DNA of 64,000 bases, taken from assembly GCA_001298575.1 (NCBI GenBank), contig LJCV01000144.1, positions 23,753 to 87,752 of the forward strand, read 5' to 3'. Numbering within the stretch: position 1 is the first letter of the stretch; the number at the start of each line of letters is the position of its first letter. Under the pieces are notes generated by a model. That model saw nothing but the letters and a program-made list of their open reading frames with translations. It was not told the origin of the DNA and searched no databases. The position numbers and the translations under genes were made by a program. The stretch comes from Actinobacteria bacterium OK074 (lineage in GTDB: Bacteria > Actinomycetota > Actinomycetes > Streptomycetales > Streptomycetaceae). Shown piece by piece: positions 8,774 through 16,380 of this stretch.

Positions 8774-9268
8774 GTGAGCCAGCATGCGCCGAACCACGCC
8801 CGCGTCATTCCCCTGCGCCGCCCGCAGCCGTCGCCGTCCCGGGACGAGGGAGTGCCACCGAACGCCGTTCCGGCCAGGACCCCGCGAATCCCGCGGACGG
8901 CGGGACAGACCCCGCCAACTCCCGTTGTCCCCGCGGCCCCTGCGGCCTCCGCGGTCAGGGAACCCCTGTGGCGCGACCTCGTCGGCGACGCCCTGCGCCG
9001 CGAGCGGCTCGCGCAGGAGCGGACGCTCAAGGACGTCGCCGAGGCCGCCCGCATCTCCATGCCGTACCTGTCGGAGCTGGAGCGAGGCCGCAAGGAGGCG
9101 TCCTCCGAGATCCTCGCGGCCGCGGCCCAGGCCCTCGGGCTCCGCCTGGGTGACCTGCTCTCGCTGGCCCAGGACGAGCTGGCCCGGCACGCCCGCCGCA
9201 CCGGCGTGGTCCGTGGTCGTCCGACGGCGCCGGCCGCCCCGTACGACGGGATGCTCCTGGCGGCCTGA
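8774..9268 (+). CDS. popR: PopR, HTH activator of the clpP3-clpP4 operon
   Basis: A 164-residue XRE/Cro-type regulator. A Pro/Ala-rich N-terminal arm of about 60 residues precedes the helix-turn-helix RTLKDVAEAARISMPYLSELERGRKEASSEIL, and the tail ends in LLAA. In S. lividans, PopR activates clpP3-clpP4 and is itself degraded by ClpP1P2, with the terminal alanines serving as the recognition signal; the LAA end here fits. The gene converges on clpP4, and a PopR box lies upstream of clpP3. GTG 8774 follows CCTGGAGAA, a reasonable ribosome site. The family also contains ClgR, the regulator of clpP1P2; the neighbourhood makes PopR the better call. Confidence 0.88.
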   Translation: MSQHAPNHARVIPLRRPQPSPSRDEGVPPNAVPARTPRIPRTAGQTPPTPVVPAAPAASAVREPLWRDLVGDALRRERLAQERTLKDVAEAARISMPYLSELERGRKEASSEILAAAAQALGLRLGDLLSLAQDELARHARRTGVVRGRPTAPAAPYDGMLLAA

Positions 9269-9279
9269 ACCGCCTTGCC

Positions 9280-9306
9280 CGGCAGGGCTGTTGAACCGCC
9301 CTGCCG
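9280..9306. terminator. Stem-loop after popR
   Basis: CGGCAGGG at 9280-9287 pairs perfectly with CCCTGCCG at 9299-9306 over an 11-base loop. It lies 12 bases after the popR stop and probably ends that transcript. Confidence 0.6.
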
Positions 9307-9336
9307 CACAGGGTCGGTGAGGTGCCCTGCCCCGTG

Positions 9337-9368
9337 GGGCTGTTGAGGGCCCGGGCCCTCAACAGCCC
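9337..9368. terminator. 32-bp perfect palindrome between popR and clpP4
   Basis: The arm GGGCTGTTGAGGGCCC (9337-9352) is followed directly by its exact reverse complement (9353-9368) with no spacer. It lies 6 bases beyond the clpP4 stop and would form a very stable hairpin for either strand. The motif GGGCTGTTGA also occurs at 9285, inside the first stem-loop. Confidence 0.7.
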
Positions 9369-9373
9369 TGCCG

Positions 9374-9976
9374 TCAGACGCCCACCGTCCGCCGGCTGAG
9401 CACCTCGTCGGCCAGCCCGTACGCCACCGCCTCCTGCGCGGTGAACACCTTGTCGCGGTCCATGTCCGCGCGCAGCGTGGTGGTGTCGTGGTGCGTGTGC
9501 CGGGAGAGGACCTCCTCCACCTGGGAGCGGATGCGGATCATTTCCTTGGCCTGGAGGCTGAGGTCCGAGACCATGCCGCGCTGCCCGCCGGAGGCCGGCT
9601 GGCCGAGCAGCACGCGCGCGTGCTCCAGCACGCCCCGGCGCCCCGGGTCCCCGCCCGCGAGCAGCACCGCCGCCGTGGAGGCCGCCTGCCCCACGCAGAG
9701 GGTGGCGATCGGGGCCTGCACGTAGGTCATGGTGTCGTAGATCGCCATGAGTGAAGTGAATGATCCCCCGGGCGAGTTGATGTAGACCGAGATCTCCTGC
9801 TCGGGGTTGGCCGACTCCAGGTGCAGCAGTTGCGCGATGACGACGTTCGCGACGCCGTCGTCGATCTCCGTGCCGAGGAAGATGATCCGCTCGCTGAGCA
9901 GCCTGCTGAACACGTCGGAGGACCGCTCGCCCTGCGCGGTCCGCTCGACGACGTACGGCACCGTGTACGAACCCAT
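9374..9976 (-). CDS. clpP4: ClpP4, ATP-dependent protease subunit lacking the catalytic His
   Basis: A 200-residue ClpP-family subunit, second gene of the operon. The nucleophile Ser is in [11 protein letters not shown] (Ser100) and the acid residue in RADMDRDK (Asp171). The usual R-V-x-x-H-Q-P motif reads RVLLGQPAS, so Gly125 replaces the catalytic His. The chain is probably inactive by itself and may act only in a mixed barrel with ClpP3. ATG 9976 begins 2 bases after the clpP3 stop and has GGGGTTG upstream; a GTG 6 bases earlier overlaps that stop. ClpP3P4 is the second, inducible ClpP system of Streptomyces, made when ClpP1P2 fails. Confidence 0.9.
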   Translation of the reverse strand: MGSYTVPYVVERTAQGERSSDVFSRLLSERIIFLGTEIDDGVANVVIAQLLHLESANPEQEISVYINSPGGSFTSLMAIYDTMTYVQAPIATLCVGQAASTAAVLLAGGDPGRRGVLEHARVLLGQPASGGQRGMVSDLSLQAKEMIRIRSQVEEVLSRHTHHDTTTLRADMDRDKVFTAQEAVAYGLADEVLSRRTVGV

Positions 9977-9978
9977 GG

Positions 9979-10617
9979 TCACAACCCCATCCGTCGGCGG
10001 GAGGCGGCCGGGCGGACGTCGTCGAGCGACTCCACGACGCGGTCCACCATCCCGTACTCCTTGGCCTGTCCGGCGGTGAACCAGCGGTCCCGGTCGCCGT
10101 CGCGGGAGATCGTCTCCTCGCTCTGCCCGGTGTGCTCGGCGGTGATCCGCTCGATGGCCTTCTTGGTGAACTCCAGGTTCTCCGCCTGGATCTCGATGTC
10201 CGCGGTGGTGCCGCCGATGCCCGCGGACGGCTGGTGCATCATCACCCGCGCGTTCGGCAGCGCGAACCGCTTGCCCTGGGCGCCGACGGTCAGCAGGAAC
10301 TGCCCCATGCTGGCCGCGAACCCCATGACCAGCGTCGACACGTCGTTCGGGACGAGCCGCATGGTGTCGTAGATGGCGAGCCCGGCGGTGACCGACCCGC
10401 CGGGGCTGTTGATGTACAGGCTGATGTCGGTGCGCGGGTCTTCGGCGGACAGCAGGAGCAGCTGGGCGCAGACGCGGTTGGCCGACACCTCGTCGACCTG
10501 GGTGCCGAGGAAGACGATCCGCTGGGTGAGCAACTGGGCGGCGAGGTGGTCGTCGAAGCGGCTCGGCGGGGTGTCGCCGTCCTCGGCGCGGGGCGCGAGC
10601 ACGGTGGGCGGGGTCAT
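9979..10617 (-). CDS. clpP3: ClpP3, ATP-dependent protease proteolytic subunit
   Basis: A 212-residue ClpP peptidase with a complete triad: Ser103 in [11 protein letters not shown], His128 in [10 protein letters not shown] and Asp173 in ISRDGDRDR. The N-terminal hydrophobic-patch and handle regions are of normal length. It is the first gene of the two-gene clpP3-clpP4 operon, coupled to clpP4 by a 2-base gap. The PopR box at 10720-10734 lies about 100 bases upstream. ClpP barrels act with ClpX or ClpC unfoldases encoded elsewhere. The name rests on operon order and on the popR neighbour, not on a sequence search. Confidence 0.92.
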   Translation of the reverse strand: MTPPTVLAPRAEDGDTPPSRFDDHLAAQLLTQRIVFLGTQVDEVSANRVCAQLLLLSAEDPRTDISLYINSPGGSVTAGLAIYDTMRLVPNDVSTLVMGFAASMGQFLLTVGAQGKRFALPNARVMMHQPSAGIGGTTADIEIQAENLEFTKKAIERITAEHTGQSEETISRDGDRDRWFTAGQAKEYGMVDRVVESLDDVRPAASRRRMGL

Positions 10618-10719
10618 GGGGCCTCCCTGGCCGGAGTGGTCCTGACGCGGACGCTGGTGGACCGCGGCGAGTGCCGCGGATCCCACTGTCGGCCGGGCGT
10701 CGCCCGTCTGTCCGGTTTC

Positions 10720-10734
10720 TCTGCCGGGGGCAGA
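10720..10734. promoter_or_regulatory. PopR box upstream of clpP3-clpP4
   Basis: TCTGCC-GGG-GGCAGA is an exact match to the palindrome TCTGCC-3N-GGCAGA that I recall as the PopR-binding site in S. lividans. A further half-site GGGCAGA is at 10743-10749, and TCTGTCC at 10707-10713 lies on the other side. The box is 103 bases upstream of the clpP3 start codon. Confidence 0.85.
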
Positions 10735-10902
10735 TTCGCCACGGGCAGACGACCGATCGGCTGCCGTGCGACCGATGAGTTTCGCGCGGAGGACCGGTCG
10801 AAAGGAGCGAGGGCAACGGGCCCGCGCGGCAGGCCCCCCGGCCGCCCGCGGCCCCGGACAGAGAGCCACGTGCGGAGAACGCACACACCGAGGAGGCAGC
10901 GG

Positions 10903-11388
10903 ATGAGCAGCACCGACGGTTTCACCACATGTCTGTGGTTCGACGGCCAGGCCGAGGAAGCGGCCGGTTTCTACGTGTCGGTCTTCAAGAACTCGCAGCT
11001 GGGCCGGGTGACCCGGTACGGCGACGCGGGACCGGGGGAGGGCGGCTCGGTCATGACCGTCGAGTTCACCGCCAACGGCCAGAAGTTCGTCGGCCTGAAC
11101 GGCGGCCCCCAGTTCACCTTCAGCGAGGCCGTCTCCTTCCAGATCCTCTGCGCCGACCAGGCCGAGGTGGACCACTACTGGGGCCGGCTCACCGAGGGCG
11201 GCGGCGAGGAGGGGCCCTGCGGCTGGCTCAAGGACAGGTTCGGCCTGTCCTGGCAGGTCGTCCCGGCCCGGCTGATCGAGATGATCGGCGACCCGGACCC
11301 GGAGAAGGCGGCCCGGACCACCCGGACGATGATGTCGATGGGCAAGCTCGACATCGCGCCCCTGGAGCGGGCATACGCGGGCGAATAG
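10903..11388 (+). CDS. VOC-family (PhnB-like) protein
   Basis: A 161-residue single-domain protein of the vicinal oxygen chelate superfamily, PhnB/3-demethylubiquinone methyltransferase-like subgroup. The start [28 protein letters not shown] is the first beta-alpha-beta unit. [23 protein letters not shown] and the end [16 protein letters not shown] are the usual later strands of the family. GAGGAGG 6 bases before ATG 10903 fixes the start. It faces away from clpP3 and probably has its own promoter in the 285-base gap. The reaction is unknown; family members include metal-dependent enzymes and binding proteins. Confidence 0.85.
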   Translation: MSSTDGFTTCLWFDGQAEEAAGFYVSVFKNSQLGRVTRYGDAGPGEGGSVMTVEFTANGQKFVGLNGGPQFTFSEAVSFQILCADQAEVDHYWGRLTEGGGEEGPCGWLKDRFGLSWQVVPARLIEMIGDPDPEKAARTTRTMMSMGKLDIAPLERAYAGE

Positions 11389-11421
11389 CCGGGCGCGTAC
11401 GGCTTACTACGGAGTGGAGCG

Positions 11422-11464
11422 GCGGACAGGCGATTTGCCGTCGCATTGCCCGGACGTCGTCCGC
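11422..11464. repeat. Inverted repeat GCGGAC...GTCCGC in the TerC leader
   Basis: GCGGAC at 11422-11427 pairs with GTCCGC at 11459-11464, enclosing a short inner hairpin-capable stretch. It may end the VOC transcript or fold in the TerC leader. I could not match the leader to a known riboswitch. Confidence 0.3.
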
Positions 11465-11551
11465 TGTTCATCTCCGATCACCCGCTCCGGGTGGAAATGA
11501 ATTTCAGCTACGCCGAGACTGATCACTGCCCCCCACCGGCACGGAGGAACA

Positions 11552-12535
11552 GTGAACGTCACCCCCACGGTCTGGGTACTGACCGTCGCAGCGCTCTGCG
11601 TACTCATCGCCGTCGACTTCTTCATCGGCCGCAAACCGCACGAGGTGTCCCTGAAGGAGGCCGGCATCTGGTCGGTCGTCTGGATCTCCCTGGCGATCGT
11701 CTTCGGCGTCGGCCTGCTCGTGTTCAGCGGTGGCAAGCCCGCCGGCGAGTTCTTCGCGGGATTCGTCACCGAGAAGTCGCTGAGCGTCGACAACCTCTTC
11801 GTCTTCGTCCTGATCATGGCGAAGTTCTCGGTCCCGGTGCAGTACCAGCAACGGGTCCTGATGGTCGGCGTGATCATCGCGCTGGTGCTGCGCGCGGGCT
11901 TCATCGCCGCGGGCGCCGCGATCATCTCGGCCTTCTCCTGGGTCTTCTACCTCTTCGGCGCGTTCCTGATCTGGACGGCGTGGAAGCTCGTCCAGGACGC
12001 CCGCAAGGGGCACGAGGAGGAGGAGTTCGAGGAGAACAAGCTGCTCAAGGCCGTGGAGAAACGATTCGGGGTGGCGGACCGGTACCACGGCACCAAGCTG
12101 TGGATCGAGCAGAACGGCAAGCGCGTGATGACGCCGATGCTGGTCGTGATGCTGGCGATCGGCTCCACCGACGTCCTGTTCGCCCTCGACTCCATCCCGG
12201 CGATCTACGGCCTGACGCAGGACGCGTACATCGTCTTCGCGGCCAACGCGTTCGCGCTGATGGGTCTGCGGCAGCTGTACTTCCTGATCGGCGGCCTGCT
12301 GAAGAAGCTCGTGCACCTCTCGTACGGCCTGTCCGTGATCCTCGGCTTCATCGGCGTCAAGCTGGTGCTGCACGCACTGCACGAGTCGGGCGTCCATGTC
12401 CCCGAGATCTCCATCCCGGTCTCGCTCGGGGTCATCGTGCTGGTCCTCGCGGTGACGACGTGCACCAGCCTGTGGGCCACGCGGAAGCAGGAGAGGGAGG
12501 CCGAGGCGGTGAGTATTGGATCCAATGGTGAATGA
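11552..12535 (+). CDS. TerC-family integral membrane protein (Alx/TerC)
   Basis: A 327-residue TerC/Alx protein with about eight to nine membrane helices. The two family blocks are visible: the acidic helix segment GFVTEKSLSVDNLFVFVLIMAKF and the later GSTDVLFALDSIPAIYGLT, both holding the conserved Asp residues thought to bind a metal. Family members act in manganese efflux and metallation of exported proteins, and in tellurite resistance clusters. A cytoplasmic loop with DARKGHEEEEFEENK separates the two halves. GTG 11552 follows GGAGG. The 163-base leader has no clear yybP-ykoY (Mn riboswitch) signature. The gene's 3' end carries a perfect ATTGGATCCAAT palindrome. Confidence 0.92.
   Translation: MNVTPTVWVLTVAALCVLIAVDFFIGRKPHEVSLKEAGIWSVVWISLAIVFGVGLLVFSGGKPAGEFFAGFVTEKSLSVDNLFVFVLIMAKFSVPVQYQQRVLMVGVIIALVLRAGFIAAGAAIISAFSWVFYLFGAFLIWTAWKLVQDARKGHEEEEFEENKLLKAVEKRFGVADRYHGTKLWIEQNGKRVMTPMLVVMLAIGSTDVLFALDSIPAIYGLTQDAYIVFAANAFALMGLRQLYFLIGGLLKKLVHLSYGLSVILGFIGVKLVLHALHESGVHVPEISIPVSLGVIVLVLAVTTCTSLWATRKQEREAEAVSIGSNGE
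12515..12526. promoter_or_regulatory. ATTGGATCCAAT palindrome, candidate GntR operator
   Basis: A perfect 12-base palindrome inside the last codons of the TerC gene, 115 bases upstream of the amidohydrolase start. The same core recurs in promoter regions at 13911, 19541 and 27572 around the catabolic island. It is the cleanest copy and may define the operator consensus. Confidence 0.5.
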
Positions 12536-12640
12536 TTCGGATGCGTAATGCGCTGAAGAGGGTCCAAAAGTAACGCGTACGAAACAGCCGTGGCGTGCGC
12601 GCGGCCAGGGGCGCAACAATCCGCTCGTACCGTGCCGCGC

Positions 12641-13414
12641 ATGACGCGAGAACGGCTGGTCATCGATGCCTACAACACGGCCCAGAACGAGCGCGGCCGG
12701 TCCGACTACCTGACCGGTGCCCGCCCCGGCGAGGCACCGCCCCCGCACGTACCGTTCGACCCCGACCGCATCATCGAGCGCATGGACGCCGCCGACGTGG
12801 ACCTGGCGATGGTCTGCTCGCTCGCGCAGCGCATCGAGAACGACTTCATCATCGGGCTGTGCAAGGACCACCCGGACCGCTTCTTCGGCTTCGGGCAGGT
12901 CCGCCCCCAGGACGACGACGCCCTCGACGAGATCGAGCGGATCGCCGCCGCCGGGCTGCGCGGCCTCAAACTGCACCCCACCCTGCACGGCTACTTCTTC
13001 TCCGACCACGGCCTGCTCGACCCGGTCTTCCGGCTCTGCGCCGAGCACGGGCTGATCGTCCTGGTCAACGCCCTGGACGATCCCTTCTGTTCGCCGCTGG
13101 CCATCGAGGAGATTGCCCGCGGCTTCCCCGAAGTGCCCACGCTCATCGCCCACATGGGCGCCGTGTGGAACGTCCCCGACGCCATCCTCGTCGCCGAACG
13201 CACCCCCAACCTCTACCTGGAGACCTCCGCGACCCTGCTGTCGGACGTCCGGCGGGCCTACGGGCGGCTCGGCCCCGGGAAGATCGTGATGGGCACCGAG
13301 TGGCCGGGCCACGACTTCGACCTGGAACGCATGAAGATCGGCAAGGCGATCACCGACGAGGACGACCGGGCGCTGGTCGAGGGCGGCAACATGGCCCGGC
13401 TGCTGGGGATGTGA
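12641..13414 (+). CDS. Amidohydrolase-2 family (ACMSD-like) metal-dependent hydrolase or decarboxylase
   Basis: A 257-residue TIM-barrel protein of the amidohydrolase 2 family. It keeps FGQVRPQDDDALDEIERIAAAGLRGLKLHP (conserved Lys-Leu-His strand), LIAHMGAVWNVPDAI and VMGTEWPGHDFD (late Asp/His strand). The N-terminal HxH of many members is not obvious (VIDAYNTAQN), so the metal site may be incomplete. There is no Shine-Dalgarno sequence; TACCGT lies 7 bases before ATG 12641 and could be the -10 box of a leaderless transcript. The GGATCC palindrome at 12515 is upstream, so it may open the catabolic regulon. Confidence 0.8.
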   Translation: MTRERLVIDAYNTAQNERGRSDYLTGARPGEAPPPHVPFDPDRIIERMDAADVDLAMVCSLAQRIENDFIIGLCKDHPDRFFGFGQVRPQDDDALDEIERIAAAGLRGLKLHPTLHGYFFSDHGLLDPVFRLCAEHGLIVLVNALDDPFCSPLAIEEIARGFPEVPTLIAHMGAVWNVPDAILVAERTPNLYLETSATLLSDVRRAYGRLGPGKIVMGTEWPGHDFDLERMKIGKAITDEDDRALVEGGNMARLLGM

Positions 13415-13426
13415 CCCGCCCGCGTG

Positions 13427-13885
13427 TCACCAGCGGCGGCGGGTCTTGGACGGCAGCAGATCCGCCACGGTGACCCGGGCCACGCCGCCGGGCGGCGCGG
13501 ACACCGGCCCGGCGCCAGGCACCGTGCCGTCGGGCAGCTCGCCGGGCGCCGGCTCGTAGACGTACACGTGGGCGTCCGGGCAGTAGTCGTAGAGGAGTTC
13601 GCGGCACACGCCGCACGGGGCGATCACCCGCAGGACCCCGGCGGGTTTGTAGTGCACCGCCAGGATCGTCTCGATCTCGCGGTCCTCGGCGGTGAACGCG
13701 GCGCCCAGCGCGATGCCCTCGGCGCAGATCGAGGAGCGGCGGGCCGAGCCCTCCAGATGGATGCCGGTGTGCAGCGCGCCGCTCCGGGTGCGCAGGACGG
13801 CGGCCACCTCGTGGCGGCCCGGCACATGGATCCGGGCGAGCAACTCGGATGCGGTTTCGAGCAGTTCGTTGTCCTTTGGCAGCAT
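13427..13885 (-). CDS. Cytidine deaminase-like zinc hydrolase
   Basis: A 152-residue homotetramer-type cytidine deaminase fold. The zinc and catalytic motif is SSICAEGIALGAAF (Cys-Ala-Glu), and the second is APCGVCRELLYDYCPDAHVYV (P-C-G-x-C). Classical enzymes convert cytidine to uridine. The long Pro-rich extension after the fold (PGELPDGTVPGAGPVSAPPG) is unusual, and the substrate may differ. ATG 13885 is preceded at 6 bases by TATCCT, a good -10 box, so the mRNA is probably leaderless or nearly so. The GGATCC site at 13911 overlaps the matching -35 region, which suggests co-control with the divergent creatininase-family operon. Confidence 0.82.
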   Translation of the reverse strand: MLPKDNELLETASELLARIHVPGRHEVAAVLRTRSGALHTGIHLEGSARRSSICAEGIALGAAFTAEDREIETILAVHYKPAGVLRVIAPCGVCRELLYDYCPDAHVYVYEPAPGELPDGTVPGAGPVSAPPGGVARVTVADLLPSKTRRRW

Positions 13886-13902
13886 CCCGTGAGGATACAG
13901 TC

Positions 13903-13931
13903 TTGAACAGATTGGATCCATCCTTCAGGAT
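13903..13931 (+). promoter_or_regulatory. Promoter of the creatininase-ALDH operon with GGATCC operator in the spacer
   Basis: TTGAAC (13903-13908) and CAGGAT (13926-13931) are separated by 17 bases, close to the housekeeping consensus TTGACN-N17-TAGGAT. The near-palindrome ATTGGATCCAT (13911-13921) sits in the spacer, a classic place for a repressor. ATCCT-TC-AGGAT, a second small palindrome, overlaps the -10 box. The ribosome site GGGGAG follows at about 13955. Confidence 0.6.
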
Positions 13932-13968
13932 GGGTGTCACGCAGCCGACCGGAAAGGGGAGTTGGCGC

Positions 13969-14769
13969 ATGCCGGAATCCAAGGTTCCCGAGGTGTCACG
14001 GCAGTTGGCCGCCGAACTCGGCGGTACGGGAGACCCCGTCCGCTGGGAGCGGCTGACCGCCCCCGAGACCTCCGCACTCCTGACCCGCACCGACGCGGCG
14101 ATCATCCCCGTCGGCGCCACCGAACAGCACGGGCAGCACATGGCGTTGTGCGTCGACACCACGATCGTCGAGTACGTCGCCCTGGGCGTCTCCGCGCTCA
14201 CCGGCGTCCCCGTGGTGCCGCCGCTGGCGTACGGGGTGTCCTCCTCGCACGGCGATCTGCCCGGCACGATCGCGGTCCGGCCCGAGACCATGATCATGCT
14301 GGTCGAGGACGTCGTGGGCTCGCTGTACGCCCGCGGGGTACGGCAGTTCGTGCTGCTCAACGGGCACACCTGGAACGGCGGCGCGCTCGACGTCTCCGCC
14401 GAGAAGCTCCGGGTGCGCTTCGACGACGCGCGGGTGCGCTATCTGGCCTACGTCACCATGTACCCGGGCTCCGAGGTCGACGGCCATGTCACCTACGGGC
14501 GCGGGCTGATGCACGCCAACTACTTCGAGACCTCCCTGATGCTGCACATCGACCCGGACGCCGTGCACATGGACCGGGCGGTGTCGCTCACCGACGCCGA
14601 CTCCTTCTGGGACTACCGCACCGACCAGGTCAGCCGCAGCGGCGTGTGGGGCCGCGACATCGAGCAGGCCACCGCCGGGCACGGCGCCGCGGAGGCCGCG
14701 CGCTGCGTCGAGACCACCGCCCGGGCCGTCGCGGCGGCGGTCCGGGAGCCGTGGCCCAAACCGCGCTGA
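13969..14769 (+). CDS. Creatininase-family amidohydrolase
   Basis: A 266-residue member of the creatininase family, which holds creatinine amidohydrolase, MftE-like peptidases and riboflavin-pathway formamide hydrolases. The metal-binding blocks are VGATEQHGQHMALCVDTTI (Glu, His, Asp), LLNGHTWNGGALDV (His; the usual N-G-H-G-G-N reads N-G-H-T-W-N) and FETSLMLHI (Glu). The enzymes open cyclic or linear amides. ATG 13969 has GGGGAG 9 bases upstream. It is first in a run with an aldehyde dehydrogenase and the aminotransferase/sarcosine oxidase fusion. The creatinine to sarcosine theme (creatininase, then sarcosine oxidase) is suggestive, but no creatinase gene is present. Confidence 0.85.
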   Translation: MPESKVPEVSRQLAAELGGTGDPVRWERLTAPETSALLTRTDAAIIPVGATEQHGQHMALCVDTTIVEYVALGVSALTGVPVVPPLAYGVSSSHGDLPGTIAVRPETMIMLVEDVVGSLYARGVRQFVLLNGHTWNGGALDVSAEKLRVRFDDARVRYLAYVTMYPGSEVDGHVTYGRGLMHANYFETSLMLHIDPDAVHMDRAVSLTDADSFWDYRTDQVSRSGVWGRDIEQATAGHGAAEAARCVETTARAVAAAVREPWPKPR

Positions 14770-14772
14770 CCT

Positions 14773-14789
14773 GCGGCCCGTTGGGCCGC
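14773..14789. terminator. Small GC stem-loop after creatininase-family gene
   Basis: GCGGCCC and GGGCCGC form a perfect 7-bp stem around GTT, 3 bases past the stop. It may attenuate or end transcription before the aldehyde dehydrogenase gene, which starts 150 bases later. Confidence 0.45.
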
Positions 14790-14922
14790 GTTCGGCTCAC
14801 GGCCCGGCATCCCGTCCGGGCGCCGTGGCCCATGTCGCGCCGGTCCACGGCCGGTCGAGCGCGGCGCGGCGCAGCCGGTGTTCGTCCCCTCCGAGTCCAG
14901 CCCCGTCCCCGAGGAGCACACG

Positions 14923-16380
14923 ATGACCGGACCCGGTCCCCTGCCCCAACTGCCCGAGCTGGAACCGATGCTGATCGGCGGTGCCTGGACCGCGGGCGAC
15001 GGCGCCGAACGCGTCCCCGTCCTCGCCCCCGCCGAACAGCGGCTGTTGACCACCGTCGCGCAGGCCGGCCGTGCCGAGGTCGACGCCGCGGTGGCCGCCG
15101 CGACCGAGGCCCACCGCGACGGCCGGTGGCGGAGGCTGCCCCCCGCCCGGCGCCGTGACGTCCTGCTGCGCCTGGGCGACCTGGTGGCGGCACAGGCCGA
15201 GGAACTCGCCGTCCTGGACACCCTCGACAACGGCAAACCGATCGAACGCGCCCGCGGCGACGTGGCGTTGGGCCTGGAGGCGATACGGCACTTCGCCGGT
15301 GCCCCCGGCCGCCTGGAAGGACGGCTGCACGCGTCGGCGCCCGGCCGGCACGTCTACAGCGTGCGCGAGCCGGTCGGACCGGCCGCGCTGGTGCTGCCCT
15401 GGAACTTCCCCTTCATGATCGCCGCCTGGAAGCTCGCCCCGGCCCTGGCGGCGGGCTGTACGGTGGTCGTCAAACCCGCCGAGCAGACCCCGCTGACCGC
15501 GCTGCGCCTGGCCGCGCTGTGTCTGGAGGCGGGCGTCCCGGAAGGCGTGGTCAACGTGCTGACCGGCGACGGCCGTACCGGTGCCGCCCTGGTCGCGCAC
15601 CCCGGTATCGCCAAGGTCTCCTTCACCGGCTCCACCGAGGTGGGCCGCCACGTGATGGCCTCCGCGGCGGCGACCGTCAAGCGCGTCACGCTCGAACTGG
15701 GCGGCAAGTCACCGGACATCGTCTTCGCCGACGCCGACCTGGACGCCGCCGTCCCCGCCGCCGTCCGTGGTGTCTTCGGCCACTCGGGCCAAATGTGCAC
15801 GGCGGGCAGCCGGTTGCTCGTCCAGCGCCCGGTACTGGACGAGGTCACCCGGCGGCTGGCCGACGCGGTGGGCGCGCTGCGCATCGGCCCCGGCCTGTCC
15901 GGCGGGATCAACATCGGCCCGCTCGTCTCCCAGGAGCAGTACGAACGCGTCCTCGGCTACGTCGAGTTGGGCCGCAAGGAGGGCGCCGACGTGCTGACGG
16001 GCGGTCAGGCGCGGCCCGGCCCCGGCTGGTTCGTGGAACCCACCGTGTTCACCGGGGTCGAGCCCGGCATGCGCATCGCCCGCGAGGAGATCTTCGGACC
16101 GGTGCTGACCCTGTTCGCCTTCGACACGGAGGCGGAAGCGCTCGCCCTGGCCGACGACACCGAGTACGGCCTCGCCGCCGGGGTCTGGACCCGCGACCTG
16201 GGCCGCGCCCACCGCATGGCCGCTGAACTGCGCGCCGGCACGGTGTGGGTCAACACCTACAACGAGTTCGACCCGGCGGTCGCCTTCGGCGGCATGAAAC
16301 AGTCGGGCCTGGGACGGGAGTTGGGCGACGCGGCCGTCGAGAGCTACACCGAACCCAAAAGCGTGACGGTGGCGCTGTGA
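14923..16380 (+). CDS. NAD(P)-dependent aldehyde dehydrogenase
   Basis: A 485-residue aldehyde dehydrogenase of standard length. It has the PWNFPFMIAAWKLAPAL substrate-channel block, FTGSTEVGRHVM (cofactor loop), the catalytic Glu in VTLELGGKSPDIVF and the catalytic Cys in FGHSGQMCTAGSRL. Family members oxidise aldehydes to acids. In this operon the likely substrate is the aldehyde released by the amine oxidase or by the sarcosine oxidase-like domain (formaldehyde or an aryl/alkyl aldehyde). ATG 14923 follows GAGGAGCACACG. Its stop overlaps the GTG of the next gene, so the two are translationally coupled. Confidence 0.93.
   Translation: MTGPGPLPQLPELEPMLIGGAWTAGDGAERVPVLAPAEQRLLTTVAQAGRAEVDAAVAAATEAHRDGRWRRLPPARRRDVLLRLGDLVAAQAEELAVLDTLDNGKPIERARGDVALGLEAIRHFAGAPGRLEGRLHASAPGRHVYSVREPVGPAALVLPWNFPFMIAAWKLAPALAAGCTVVVKPAEQTPLTALRLAALCLEAGVPEGVVNVLTGDGRTGAALVAHPGIAKVSFTGSTEVGRHVMASAAATVKRVTLELGGKSPDIVFADADLDAAVPAAVRGVFGHSGQMCTAGSRLLVQRPVLDEVTRRLADAVGALRIGPGLSGGINIGPLVSQEQYERVLGYVELGRKEGADVLTGGQARPGPGWFVEPTVFTGVEPGMRIAREEIFGPVLTLFAFDTEAEALALADDTEYGLAAGVWTRDLGRAHRMAAELRAGTVWVNTYNEFDPAVAFGGMKQSGLGRELGDAAVESYTEPKSVTVAL

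Noticed and set aside
11389..11551. yybP-ykoY manganese riboswitch before TerC
   Set aside because: The expected GGGGAGUA loop is absent; only GCTACGCCGAGAC loosely resembles the motif. An Rfam RF00080 search would settle it.
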